This document shows positions 7,526 through 16,300 of a stretch of DNA of 35,959 bases, one piece after another. Both the position numbers and the translations under genes were made by a program. The notes under the pieces are model-generated. The model was not told the origin of the DNA, searched no databases, and was given only the letters and a program-made list of their open reading frames with translations. Origin of the DNA: Akkermansia muciniphila (lineage in GTDB: Bacteria; Verrucomicrobiota; Verrucomicrobiia; Verrucomicrobiales; Verrucomicrobiaceae); the NCBI GenBank assembly GCA_945882215.1, contig CAMCWM010000035.1, forward strand, positions 1 through 35,959. The letters are read 5' to 3'. Every line of letters starts with the position of its first letter. The first letter of the stretch is position 1.

Positions 7526-9118
7526 ATGAATCGACTTCTTCTCCTTCTCCCCTTCCTGCTTGCTCCACTGACCGCGTTGGACGGCAGCGATGTCTCGATT
7601 GCTGAACTGCCGGACCGCATTGAGGTGAAGATCGATGACCAACTCTTCACCGAATGGCGGCACAAGGAATGGGCGGCGCCGTTTTTATATCCGGTGATCG
7701 GTCCGAATGGCGAGAATGTGACGCGGCACTACCCGATGAAGGACGGCATGCCGGGCGAGGAGCCGGATCATCCCTGGCATCGCTCGATCCGCTTTTCGCA
7801 CAGCGATGTGAATGGATTCAACTTCTGGTGGGCTCCTGGCAAGGAGAGGACAGGACACACAGCGGAGGTGAAGCTGGAGAAGATCGAGAAAATGACTTCC
7901 GGGAAGACTGGCGAGGTGGTGCTCTGGAATCAATGGCTCGGCGATGGCAAACTGCTGCTCCGTGAGAAGGTGAGGCTGGCGTTCACGCCGTTGCCAAATC
8001 GCCAGGTGCTGATGGACTACGACACGGAACTGCACGCAGCCGATGCTGCCGATGCTGCCGTCGTCTTCGGCGACAAACGCGATGGCGGCCTGCTCGTGCG
8101 GGTCGCCGGCACCATGAAAGTGGAGTCGGAGAAGGGAGAAAAAGGCAGCGGAGGCATCCTCAACAGCCGCGGTGACAAAGATGCGGCGGCCTGGGGAAAG
8201 CGGGCGGAATGGGCCGATTATTTTGGCCCGGATGCCAGCGGCAAGACCGTCGGCATCGCGATCTTTGATCATCCATCGAACCTGCGCTTCCCCACGCACT
8301 GGCACGCGCGCACTTATGGCCTGATGACCGCGAACCGCTTTGGCACCGATCATTTCAAGGGCAACTACGGAGATCACAAGACGGTGATTTGCGCTCCCTC
8401 CAAAGGGACGAACTGCGCGGCCTGTGCTTCGCACTCTGGTGACTTCATCCTGGCGGCAGGCGCGAGCATCACGTTGCGGCACCGGTTCTATTTTCATCAC
8501 GGCGATGCGCAGAGCGCTCAAGTCGCGGCGCGATACGACGAGTATGCGTCTGACAAAGACTCCATCGTGATCCGTATGCGCGTCATGTTTCAGGAACGGC
8601 GTTGGAAGGAGTTGCTGGAGAAGTTCGGCGCATTGGACTTTGCGGCCTGGCCTGTGGAGTCTTCGCGGCAGGCCGTCGATGCATTGCAGGTCCGTGGTCA
8701 GACCTACTCCTTCACGAAGGACGGCCACCGCGCTGAAGCGGACCTCCTTGCGGCCATGAAGCTGGCACCGCGCAATCCAGACATCGCGGTGCTGCTGGGT
8801 GACAATTTCATCAACAACCTCAACGACGAGGCCAAGGCCATCGCGGCATATCGACAAGTGATCGAGTTCAGCGCTGCGAACCACATGGGCTGGCAGCCGC
8901 TCACCGCCACGGTCAGCCTGGCGAGACTTTACACGGATCAGGTGAAGCTGGATGCCGCTCTCGAAGTGCTCAAACCCTACGGCGACCTCACCCAACTCCC
9001 GTCCACCTGGCGGATCAAGCTCCTGCGCAGCTACGGGCACCTTTGCGCGGCCCAAGGCAAGGAAGCCGAGTCGCTGGCGAAGTTCCGCGAGGCTCTGAGT
9101 CTCGAAGCAACGCCATGA
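7526..9118 (+). CDS. PmoA-like DUF6807 protein with C-terminal TPR-like module
   Basis: This encodes 530 residues with the Sec signal MNRLLLLLPFLLAPLTALDG. Residues about 22-340 match the PmoA/DUF6807 family (PF14100-like): FLYPVIGPNGENVTRHYPM, then DHPWHRSIRFSHSDVNG with conserved His residues, NQWLGDG, and GIAIFDHPSNLRFPTHWHAR. Despite the family name, there is no reason to connect it with methane oxidation; such proteins are common in glycan-related loci of PVC bacteria. From about residue 353 a second, all-helical region begins: ERRWKELLEKFGALDFAAWP, then RGQTYSFTKDGHRAEADLLA and further TPR-like helix pairs to the end. The same module recurs in the genes at 13326 and 22050. Its gene ends before a 185-base gap, so it may close the first transcription unit. 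Confidence 0.85.
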   Translation: MNRLLLLLPFLLAPLTALDGSDVSIAELPDRIEVKIDDQLFTEWRHKEWAAPFLYPVIGPNGENVTRHYPMKDGMPGEEPDHPWHRSIRFSHSDVNGFNFWWAPGKERTGHTAEVKLEKIEKMTSGKTGEVVLWNQWLGDGKLLLREKVRLAFTPLPNRQVLMDYDTELHAADAADAAVVFGDKRDGGLLVRVAGTMKVESEKGEKGSGGILNSRGDKDAAAWGKRAEWADYFGPDASGKTVGIAIFDHPSNLRFPTHWHARTYGLMTANRFGTDHFKGNYGDHKTVICAPSKGTNCAACASHSGDFILAAGASITLRHRFYFHHGDAQSAQVAARYDEYASDKDSIVIRMRVMFQERRWKELLEKFGALDFAAWPVESSRQAVDALQVRGQTYSFTKDGHRAEADLLAAMKLAPRNPDIAVLLGDNFINNLNDEAKAIAAYRQVIEFSAANHMGWQPLTATVSLARLYTDQVKLDAALEVLKPYGDLTQLPSTWRIKLLRSYGHLCAAQGKEAESLAKFREALSLEATP

Positions 9119-9303
9119 TTTAGAAAGGGTGATAAGACAGACCAACTCGAACCTTTTAGACTAATCGGTGATCATAAAACACATTCTCCTCGCCATGCCA
9201 TGATCCAGCGTGGCTTACACCCAAACCGATCTCAATCCGCTGCTCGGGCGAGTGCGGGTGACGGTGGGCAATCTGATAAAGTAGCTGCGATTATTTGACT
9301 ACA
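9119..9303. other. Longest intergenic gap, comparatively AT-rich
   Basis: This 185-base gap separates two groups of genes and is less GC-rich than its surroundings in its first 60 and last 30 bases. No convincing terminator (only a weak AAAGG/CCTTT pairing across a long loop) and no clear sigma-70 promoter pair were found, although GATAAA at 9274-9279 resembles a -10 box. A 24-codon stretch at 9210-9284 reads like protein (VAYTQTDLNPLLGRVRVTVG) and ends in a stop; it may be a remnant or chance. By position, the promoter for the 9304-13250 unit is expected here. Confidence 0.4.
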
Positions 9304-11001
9304 ATGGCCTCGATGATCCGATTTTTGAAGCTGCTATGCCTCATGGCAGGTGCCAGCTTGTGCGCGAACGAGGTCGCCCCCTTGCATGAGCAAATCGATG
9401 GCTTGATGAAGAAGGATTGGGCGGCTGCAAAGATCACTCCGGCAGTCACAAGCACGGATGCTGAATTTTTCCGAAGACTGAATCTAGACCTGAATGGCGT
9501 GATTCCGACGCCGGCCGAGACAAAGGCGTTCCTGGACGACCGACAAGCTGACAAGCGCGCTCGAGCAATCGATGCACTGCTTGCACTGCTTGCACGGCCT
9601 GAGTATGCACTGCACATGGCACGAGTTTTTGACGTGATCCTCGCTGAGCGCCGGCTGCCTGCGGTGAAGTCGTATGATGTCGCTGCTACGGCTTGGCGGG
9701 GCTATCTGGCGGAGTCCTTCGCGGCAAACAAGCCCTGGGATGTGATGGCGCGAGAGATCTTGGCGAGCGATGGCAGCGATGAGTCTCAGCCAGGGGCGGT
9801 GAAGTTTTATATCGCTCGTGATGCTGAGCCGCATCAACTCACGCGTGATGTGGCACGCGTATTTCTGGGCACGGACCTGCAATGCGCTCAGTGCCACGAT
9901 GATCCCCGGTTCGATGACTACAAGCAGGCGGACTACTTCGGCATCTATGCGTTCGTGAGCCGTCTTTCGTTCTTCCGCGACAACAAGCTGAATCGTTCCT
10001 TCGTCGGCGAGAAAGCGGTGGGCGATGTCACCTTCACCTCCGTTTTCACGACGAAGCAGGGCAAGACGGACCCGCGTCTTCCGGGTGGCAAGATGATCGC
10101 TGACCCGAAGCTGGAGAAGGGGAAGGAGTATGTCACGGCCCCGAGCAGTACTGCACGAGGAGTGCCGGTTTACAGTCGGCGCAAACAACTAGCCGAACAG
10201 ATGCCGCGTGCGGAGACGCCGGGTTTTTCCAGAAACCTCGGCAATAGGTTATGGGCGTTGATGTTCGGCCGGGGTCTGGTGCATCCGCTCGACTTGCATC
10301 ACGCCAAGAATCCGCCATCGCATCCGGCAGTGCTCGCAGCTATCGAGCAGTGGCTGGTGCAGCACCGCTACGACATCAAGGGATGCCTGCGCGAGATCGC
10401 ACTGAGTCGCTGCTATCAAATGTCGAGCGAACTACCGGGCGGGGTCGAGCCTCCTGTGGACGCCTTTGCCGCTGCGGCTATGCGGGCGCTCACGCCAGAG
10501 CAAATGCGCTGGTCTCTGCTGCAGGCGACGGGTCGCATGGATACTCATTTTCTCCGCATGCTGGAACAGCTCAAAAAGACCAAGCCCGCTGAAGTCGAAA
10601 CCAAGCTCAAAGATTGGCGCTGGAAGAAAGACGGCTATGAACTGCTCGAAAAGCAATCCAGCGCCGTGATCGCCGCCTTTTCGCCCCTGCCGGGCACCGA
10701 TGACAGCAAGATCGATCCTGTCGTCGATCACGCGCTCTTCCTGCTGAACAGCCCCAAGATCATCGAACTCATCAAAGTGGCTCCTGGCACCTCGTTTGAT
10801 CGCTGGGCGGCTTTAAGTGATCCAGTGGCACTCGCTGAGGATCTTTATCTCAGCCTTTTGAATCGCAGACCCATTGCGCAAGAGACGGAGGGAGTCACCA
10901 GCCTCATGAAAAGCACCAAGACGCCCAAGGAGCGGGCGGAAGCCTTGCAGCCCCTCGTGTGGGGCTTGCTCTTGTCGGCGGAGTTTCGTTTCAACCACTG
11001 A
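9304..11001 (+). CDS. DUF1549/DUF1553 exported protein, short form
   Basis: The ATG at 9304 gives 565 residues; an in-frame TTG at 9295 and an ATG at 9313 are alternatives. The signal (MIRFLKLLCLMAGASLCA) is followed by DUF1549: LHEQIDGLMKKDWAAAKI, then FFRRLNLDLNGVIPTPAET and a CxxCH site at C194-A-Q-C197-H198. DUF1553 elements follow (NRLWALMFGRGLVHPLD, then LREIALSRCYQMSSE and the LTPEQMRWSLLQATG segment). It lacks the N-terminal PSCyt1 heme segment and the coiled coil seen in the gene at 1823, so it could bind one heme. The stop is four bases before the DUF1501 gene at 11006, the standard pairing. A 9-base tandem duplication at 9573-9590 adds an extra Leu-Leu-Ala in a helix. Confidence 0.9.
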   Translation: MASMIRFLKLLCLMAGASLCANEVAPLHEQIDGLMKKDWAAAKITPAVTSTDAEFFRRLNLDLNGVIPTPAETKAFLDDRQADKRARAIDALLALLARPEYALHMARVFDVILAERRLPAVKSYDVAATAWRGYLAESFAANKPWDVMAREILASDGSDESQPGAVKFYIARDAEPHQLTRDVARVFLGTDLQCAQCHDDPRFDDYKQADYFGIYAFVSRLSFFRDNKLNRSFVGEKAVGDVTFTSVFTTKQGKTDPRLPGGKMIADPKLEKGKEYVTAPSSTARGVPVYSRRKQLAEQMPRAETPGFSRNLGNRLWALMFGRGLVHPLDLHHAKNPPSHPAVLAAIEQWLVQHRYDIKGCLREIALSRCYQMSSELPGGVEPPVDAFAAAAMRALTPEQMRWSLLQATGRMDTHFLRMLEQLKKTKPAEVETKLKDWRWKKDGYELLEKQSSAVIAAFSPLPGTDDSKIDPVVDHALFLLNSPKIIELIKVAPGTSFDRWAALSDPVALAEDLYLSLLNRRPIAQETEGVTSLMKSTKTPKERAEALQPLVWGLLLSAEFRFNH

Positions 11002-11005
11002 TCGT

Positions 11006-12244
11006 ATGCAACCCAACCTCACTCGCCGCCAAGCCATCGCACGCACGCTCGGACTCGCAGGAGCCGCCGCCATGGCACCATCGGCTCTCGCGGCATCGCC
11101 GCATCGGAAGCAACTGCTCGTGTTATTTCTCTCCGGTGGCGCGAGCCAGCTCGAAACGTGGGACCCGAAGCCAGGCACCAAGTTCGGTGGCCCGTTTCGC
11201 GCCATCAACACCTCACTCGATGGTGTGCGCATCGGCGAGCTGCTGCCGCGCACGGCGAAAATCATGCACAAGCTCGCCGTGGTGCGCAGCGTGAACTCGA
11301 ATCTGCCAGATCACGAAAAAGGCCACTACGCGATCCAAGCTGGCCGCCTGGCCCCTGGCTATCCGGTGCTCGGATCAGCAGTGGCGAAGCTGCTGGAACA
11401 ACCCGGTGATGTTCTGCCCGGCTACATCACACTGCGACGCGATGGACCGAAAGCCTACACGGACACAGGCGACGCTGGCTTTCTTGGCGCGAAATATGAA
11501 GGCGTGCGCGTCATCAATGGCCTGCCACCGGAGAATCTCATCGTGCCCGCTGGCATCAATGCCGCTGCACTCCAGACACGCGATGCCGCACGCCGCGCTG
11601 CGGATGAACGCTTCCTCCGCACCCATGCGAAGGCACCGATCAACGGCTATGGCACGACCTTTGATCAAGCCAGGGCACTGATGCAACGACGCGAGATTTT
11701 TGATCTCAAGGCCGAGTCGCCCAAGGATATCGAGCGCTATGGCCGCCACGACTTCGGCCAGAATTGCATGCTCGCACGCCGATTGCTCGAAGCCGGTGTG
11801 CCCTGCGTGCGCGTGGTGCATTTCGACTGGGATGCGCACCAGGACAACTTCTACTGGCACCAGATGCGCTGCGCGGAGTTTGACCGCACCTTTGTCACGC
11901 TGCTCGATGACCTGGAACAGCGCGGCATGCTGGAGCACACGCTCGTCGTCGTCACTGGCGAGATGGGCCGCACGCCGCAGATCAATAACTTCGGCGGACG
12001 GGATCACTGGGGCCGTGCGTGGTCCGTGGCGATGGCGGGCTGTGGAATCAAACAGGGCGTGGTGCATGGCATGACCAACGAACTCGGCACAGAGGTCAAA
12101 GAGGACGAAGTCGGCATCGGTGATCTCTTTCACACTTACCTCACCGCGCTCGGCATCGACTCCAGCGCCAACTACCATCTCAACGGCCAGACCAATCCCG
12201 TCGCCGATCCTGCTGCCAGGCCGATCAAAGCCGTGTTGGCGTAA
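11006..12244 (+). CDS. DUF1501 protein, second copy
   Basis: This encodes 412 residues. The N-terminus MQPNLTRRQAIARTLGLAG fits a Tat-type signal ending in ALAA. DUF1501 signatures are present: LFLSGGASQLETWDPKPG close to the N-terminus, a long middle region with YGRHDFGQNCMLARRLLEAG, and the C-terminal GEMGRTP (about residue 318) followed by GRDHWGRAWSVAMAGCG and GVVHGMTNELG. It differs from the copy at 4409 by about 80 residues in length and resembles the copy at 29866 more in the N-terminal part. It lies four bases after the DUF1549/DUF1553 gene and 13 bases before the WD40 gene, so the three are probably co-transcribed. The reaction is unknown. Confidence 0.9.
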   Translation: MQPNLTRRQAIARTLGLAGAAAMAPSALAASPHRKQLLVLFLSGGASQLETWDPKPGTKFGGPFRAINTSLDGVRIGELLPRTAKIMHKLAVVRSVNSNLPDHEKGHYAIQAGRLAPGYPVLGSAVAKLLEQPGDVLPGYITLRRDGPKAYTDTGDAGFLGAKYEGVRVINGLPPENLIVPAGINAAALQTRDAARRAADERFLRTHAKAPINGYGTTFDQARALMQRREIFDLKAESPKDIERYGRHDFGQNCMLARRLLEAGVPCVRVVHFDWDAHQDNFYWHQMRCAEFDRTFVTLLDDLEQRGMLEHTLVVVTGEMGRTPQINNFGGRDHWGRAWSVAMAGCGIKQGVVHGMTNELGTEVKEDEVGIGDLFHTYLTALGIDSSANYHLNGQTNPVADPAARPIKAVLA

Positions 12245-12257
12245 ACCACTCGTGCTT

Positions 12258-13250
12258 ATGCCCGTCAACCCAACCAAAACCAAACTCATCATCGAGCACA
12301 AGCACGAGGTGCCGCTCATGAGCTGCGTCTTTTCGCCAAACGGCAAGCACCTGCTGGCGGGTGGACGTGATGCCGGAGTCGTGTGCGTTGAGGTTGCCAA
12401 TGGCAAAAAAACGATGCTCACCGGACATGAGAGCTGGGTCGGCGACATGGCACGTGCTTGCGATGATCTGGTGCTCACCAGCGATTACGTCGGAGGCGTC
12501 ATCGCATGGGAATGCAGTGGAGAATTGCCCGCGCTGCGCTGGAAAATCTCGGCCCATCCCAGCACCATCCGCGCCCTCGCAGTGAGTGCCGATGGCAAGA
12601 CATTCGTCACCGGAGACCGTGATGGCACCGTGCGTCTGTGGCAGAGCAGCGATGGCAAAATGACGCGCGAGTTCCCCAAGAACGAGCACCCCATCTACGG
12701 ACTCGCATTGCACCCGGATGGAAAACGCATCATCACCGCTGACCGCCGACCGCAAAAGCCAACGATCCAAGTATGGGACATCGCCAGCGGCAAAGAACTG
12801 CTGAAAATCGAAGTCCCCGAGCTCTCTGGCTATCGTCGGGTGGAAGACATCGAGTGGGGCGGCATCCGCAGCCTCACGCTCTCCGCAGATGGCAGCCTGA
12901 TCATGGCCTGCGGACGTGCAGGATATGACGGTCCGGCCAGCATGCTGCTTTACGACATCGCCAGCGGCCAACTGCACCGCAAACTCTCCTCCACGCTCAA
13001 AGGATTCTGCTACAGCGCCCGCTGTCATCGCGATGGCTTTGTCATGGCCGCCAGCGGCGAGATCGCCAAGGGCGAGTTTCGTGCCTGGAAGACCGATCAG
13101 GACAAATCCCTCGCCGACACTGCCACAGCAGGCCCCTGCACCGCTCTCGACATTCACCCCGACAGCACACGCTTCGCCGTCACTCAAGCCATTGGAAAAA
13201 GTTCATATCCTGAATCGGGCGTGCTGGCGTTCTACGAGTGGCAGGTGTGA
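12258..13250 (+). CDS. WD40-repeat beta-propeller protein
   Basis: The frame is open further upstream, but coding-like sequence begins at the ATG at 12258 (MPVNPTKTKLIIEHKHEVPL), 13 bases after the DUF1501 stop; this gives 330 residues. Recurrent WD40-type units are visible: VFSPNGKHLLAGGRD, then LAVSADGKTFVTGDRDGTVRLW, LALHPDGKRIITADRR with IQVWDIASGKELL, LTLSADGSLIMACGR with LLYDIASGQL, and LDIHPDSTRFAVTQ with FYEWQV at the end. About seven blades fit the length. No signal peptide is evident, so it is probably cytoplasmic, unlike its neighbours. Genes for WD40 proteins commonly follow DUF1549/DUF1501 pairs in PVC bacteria; the partner and purpose are not known. Confidence 0.85.
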   Translation: MPVNPTKTKLIIEHKHEVPLMSCVFSPNGKHLLAGGRDAGVVCVEVANGKKTMLTGHESWVGDMARACDDLVLTSDYVGGVIAWECSGELPALRWKISAHPSTIRALAVSADGKTFVTGDRDGTVRLWQSSDGKMTREFPKNEHPIYGLALHPDGKRIITADRRPQKPTIQVWDIASGKELLKIEVPELSGYRRVEDIEWGGIRSLTLSADGSLIMACGRAGYDGPASMLLYDIASGQLHRKLSSTLKGFCYSARCHRDGFVMAASGEIAKGEFRAWKTDQDKSLADTATAGPCTALDIHPDSTRFAVTQAIGKSSYPESGVLAFYEWQV

Positions 13251-13325
13251 AGCGTGGGACTTGGGGTCATGAAACACACTCTCGGCAACCATGAACGTCA
13301 CGACCAAAGGAATTCAGGCAAAACC

Positions 13326-16300
13326 ATGATGACCCGACCTATCACTGCCTTCCTCGCCACGCTCGCCTTTCTTGTCACGTCCGCATTCGGCGCGGAGGTA
13401 GAACCATCCCTCACCAAAATGCGCGAGCTGGCCAAGCAGCGTCAATGGAGTGAACTGGTTGCGCAGTTCAAAGATGAAGACCTCGCCGCGTGGAAGAATG
13501 TTCCGGCCAAAGCAACCGAGGCTCTCAGCTTGCGAGCCAGAGCGTATGGCGCGTTAAAAGATGGAGCGAGTGCTGAGCGGGATCTGAAGATGGCCGTCGA
13601 GATCTCGCCGAAGAGCGGAGAGCACTGGCATGAACTTGGCGCGCTCTACGCCGATGTCCTGGGCAATCAGGAACAGGCTCTCGCAGCGTATGAGAAGGCC
13701 TTCGCGTCTGTGGGCAAATCCATGTCGTGGCTCTCCATCAGCGCCACTCTCAATACGGCATCGATTCTCCTCCAGCAGGGCAAGCCGCAGGATGCCCAGA
13801 AAGTGATGGAGCGTTACGACAGCGCTGATCTTCTGGCCATGGCTCCGATTTGGGGCGATAAAATGCGTGCGCTCAGTGAGAAGATCGCTGACAAGCTCAG
13901 TGCCGCGCTCCTGGTGATCGTGGACAAGGGAGGGAGCGAATATCAAATCGTGTTGCCGGATACGTTTCCGACACCTGCGATTCAGGCGGACCTGCAACAG
14001 GTGGCGCGCCTGCTCCAGACGGCTTTTAAAGCCAACGGCGCGGACTTGCCTATCGTGGCCGAAGCCGCCCGCGATGCCGCCAAACCGAGTCTTTACCTGG
14101 GTGCCACCGCTTTCGCCCGCAGTCATGGAGTGGCGTGCCAAGGGTGGAGCTATGTCCACAAAGCGGTGGGGCGCGACATCATCCTCGCGGGCTGCGATGA
14201 ATCCGCGCCGGGCAGGGGATCAAACAGCGCCAACGGCTCGGCCTTTGACCGAATCGGCACGGCAAAGGCTGTGACCGACTTTTTGCAAAGCCATCTCGGC
14301 ACCCGTTTTCTGTTTCCCGAGCAAGGGGGCTTTGTCCCGCTGGCCGCAGTCTCCAAGGTGGATTTGCTGACCACGCCCACCATTGAGTATCTGCCAATGC
14401 CGAGAATCGCGGTGCCGCCGACTCTTGATGTGAAAAAGACACCCGTGCTCGATTTCGACATTACCTGGCCGCCGGTGGTGAGCTTCTATCATCTCGCGCA
14501 GAATCGTTTTCCGGCGATTGACTCCACTTTCGGCGGCCACACCTGGCATCGGGCGATCCCTTCTGATGAAGCTGCGTTTGCCAAGCACCCCGAGCGCTTT
14601 GCGTTACTGGGTGGGAAACGCATGCTGACCGGCAGCCAGGCGCAGGTTCAGTTTTGTCTGTCCAATCCAGAAGTGCAGGAACTGCTTTATCAAGACCTGG
14701 AGAAGCACTTCAAACTGGGTTTCAAGAACGTGGACCTCGGGCAGCCCGATGGCTTCCGCGGATGCGAGTGCGAGGCTTGCACCGCGCTCTTTGGCACGGG
14801 CTCGGATTGGAGCGAGAAGATATGGATTCTCAATCGCAAGCTCGCCGAACGCGCTCACAAGGCGTTTCCTGACCGCACGGTCACCCTCTCCGTGTATGCG
14901 ATCACCGAGACCCTGCCGAAGACTTTCAACTCCTTCCCACCCAACGTGCAACTTTGGATGTGCGGCACCCGTGACCACGAGCTTGCCGCCTGGCGGGAGT
15001 TCGGCGCGCCAAAGGGTTTCGCCGCTTATCTCTACTACTGGTGCCCAAACATGATGCCGCGTTACTTCCCGATGCGGACGCCTCTTTATGTCGAAAACGC
15101 AGCGAAGCGACTGATGGAGGCCAAGGTCCAGGCCATCACTCGCGATGGCAATGGCGGCACCGCATACGGACTCGAGGGGCCGACCTACTACACGATGGGA
15201 AGGATGTTCGACGGTCCCGGTGTCCACACGGCCAAAAACCTCGTCATCGAGTATGTCAGCGCCGCCTTCGGCAAAGCAGCAACACCGATGATGAGCTTTT
15301 ACGATCAGCTCTATAACTCGCTGGAAATTTACTCCCGCTACATGGCCACGCGCGAGGATGGCTGGAACTTCACCGACATGTATGGTCGCGGTCACAAGCA
15401 CCTGTCCACTCCCGAGGGGATCATCGCATTCCTGTATCCGGTGGAGTTGATTCAGGCCATGGAGAAACAATTGGCCATGGCTGAGAAGGCAGACCCAAAC
15501 CCCAAAGTGCAGATGCGGCTGGCACTGGTGCGGGCTGAGTTTGACTACCTCAAAGACGTGGTCACCGCCGTGCATCTCTACAATGCCTATCAAATCTCGC
15601 CTGACGCGGCATCGCTCGACCGTCTGCTCAACGCCATTGATGGCCGCCGTGCTGCCGTGGACAAACTGTTCGCCAAAGACAACGCACCCAAGGGCTGGCC
15701 CATCACGCTTTTCCCGCCTTCCGGTCACAACGCCGACACGATGAAGCTCACCTATGATGGCTACCAGGAGCCCTACAAGAATTCCTTCTTCAACTGGGAC
15801 ACCGCCGCCAAGCGCAATGCCCCGCTGCCAAATGCCAGGCGCATTCTCGCAGGCACAGCTGATGGGGGTGTCACGATGGATTCACCCGGGTGGGACAAGA
15901 TTCAGCCTCAGAAGTTTGCCTCCACTGAGGTGCGCGCCCTGTTTGATGAAAAGCAGATCCATCTGCGCTTTGAAACGGAACTGCCGCCGGATGCGAGCGC
16001 CGAAGTCATCGAGAAAGAGCGGTTCGAAGCCTATCTCATGCCCGCAGCAGGCACGCCGGTCACCTTTCGCCTCAGCGCAGGACTCAAGCCGGACACTCGA
16101 TCTCAGGCGGCACGCGGCCTGATCACCGACATGATGAATCTCGGTTACGGCAAGTTTGATCCTCTGTGGAAGGCTGAGTGGACCCATGTCGCCGAGCATC
16201 GTCCGACGACCAACCACCTGAGAGTGATGATGAGCATCCCGCTGCGCTCGATTCCACCTGCTGCGGTGAAGCCGGATCAGAACTGGTTTGTCAATTTCCG

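Noticed and set aside
8041..8058. Tandem repeat cgatgctgc x2 in the DUF6807 gene
   Set aside because: It is a two-copy, low-complexity Ala-Ala-Asp repeat; too short to distinguish from chance.
7526..9118. Methane monooxygenase subunit, from the PmoA label of DUF6807
   Set aside because: The label in databases is historical. The sequence has a Sec signal and soluble beta-rich pattern, not the multi-pass membrane protein of particulate methane monooxygenase.
7685..9145. 486-codon open frame on the minus strand
   Set aside because: It is antisense to the DUF6807-TPR gene, with no recognisable domain.
12120..12257. N-terminal extension of the WD40 frame
   Set aside because: It overlaps the end of the DUF1501 gene, reads as Ser/Pro/Thr noise and is not a signal peptide; the ATG at 12258 is a better start.
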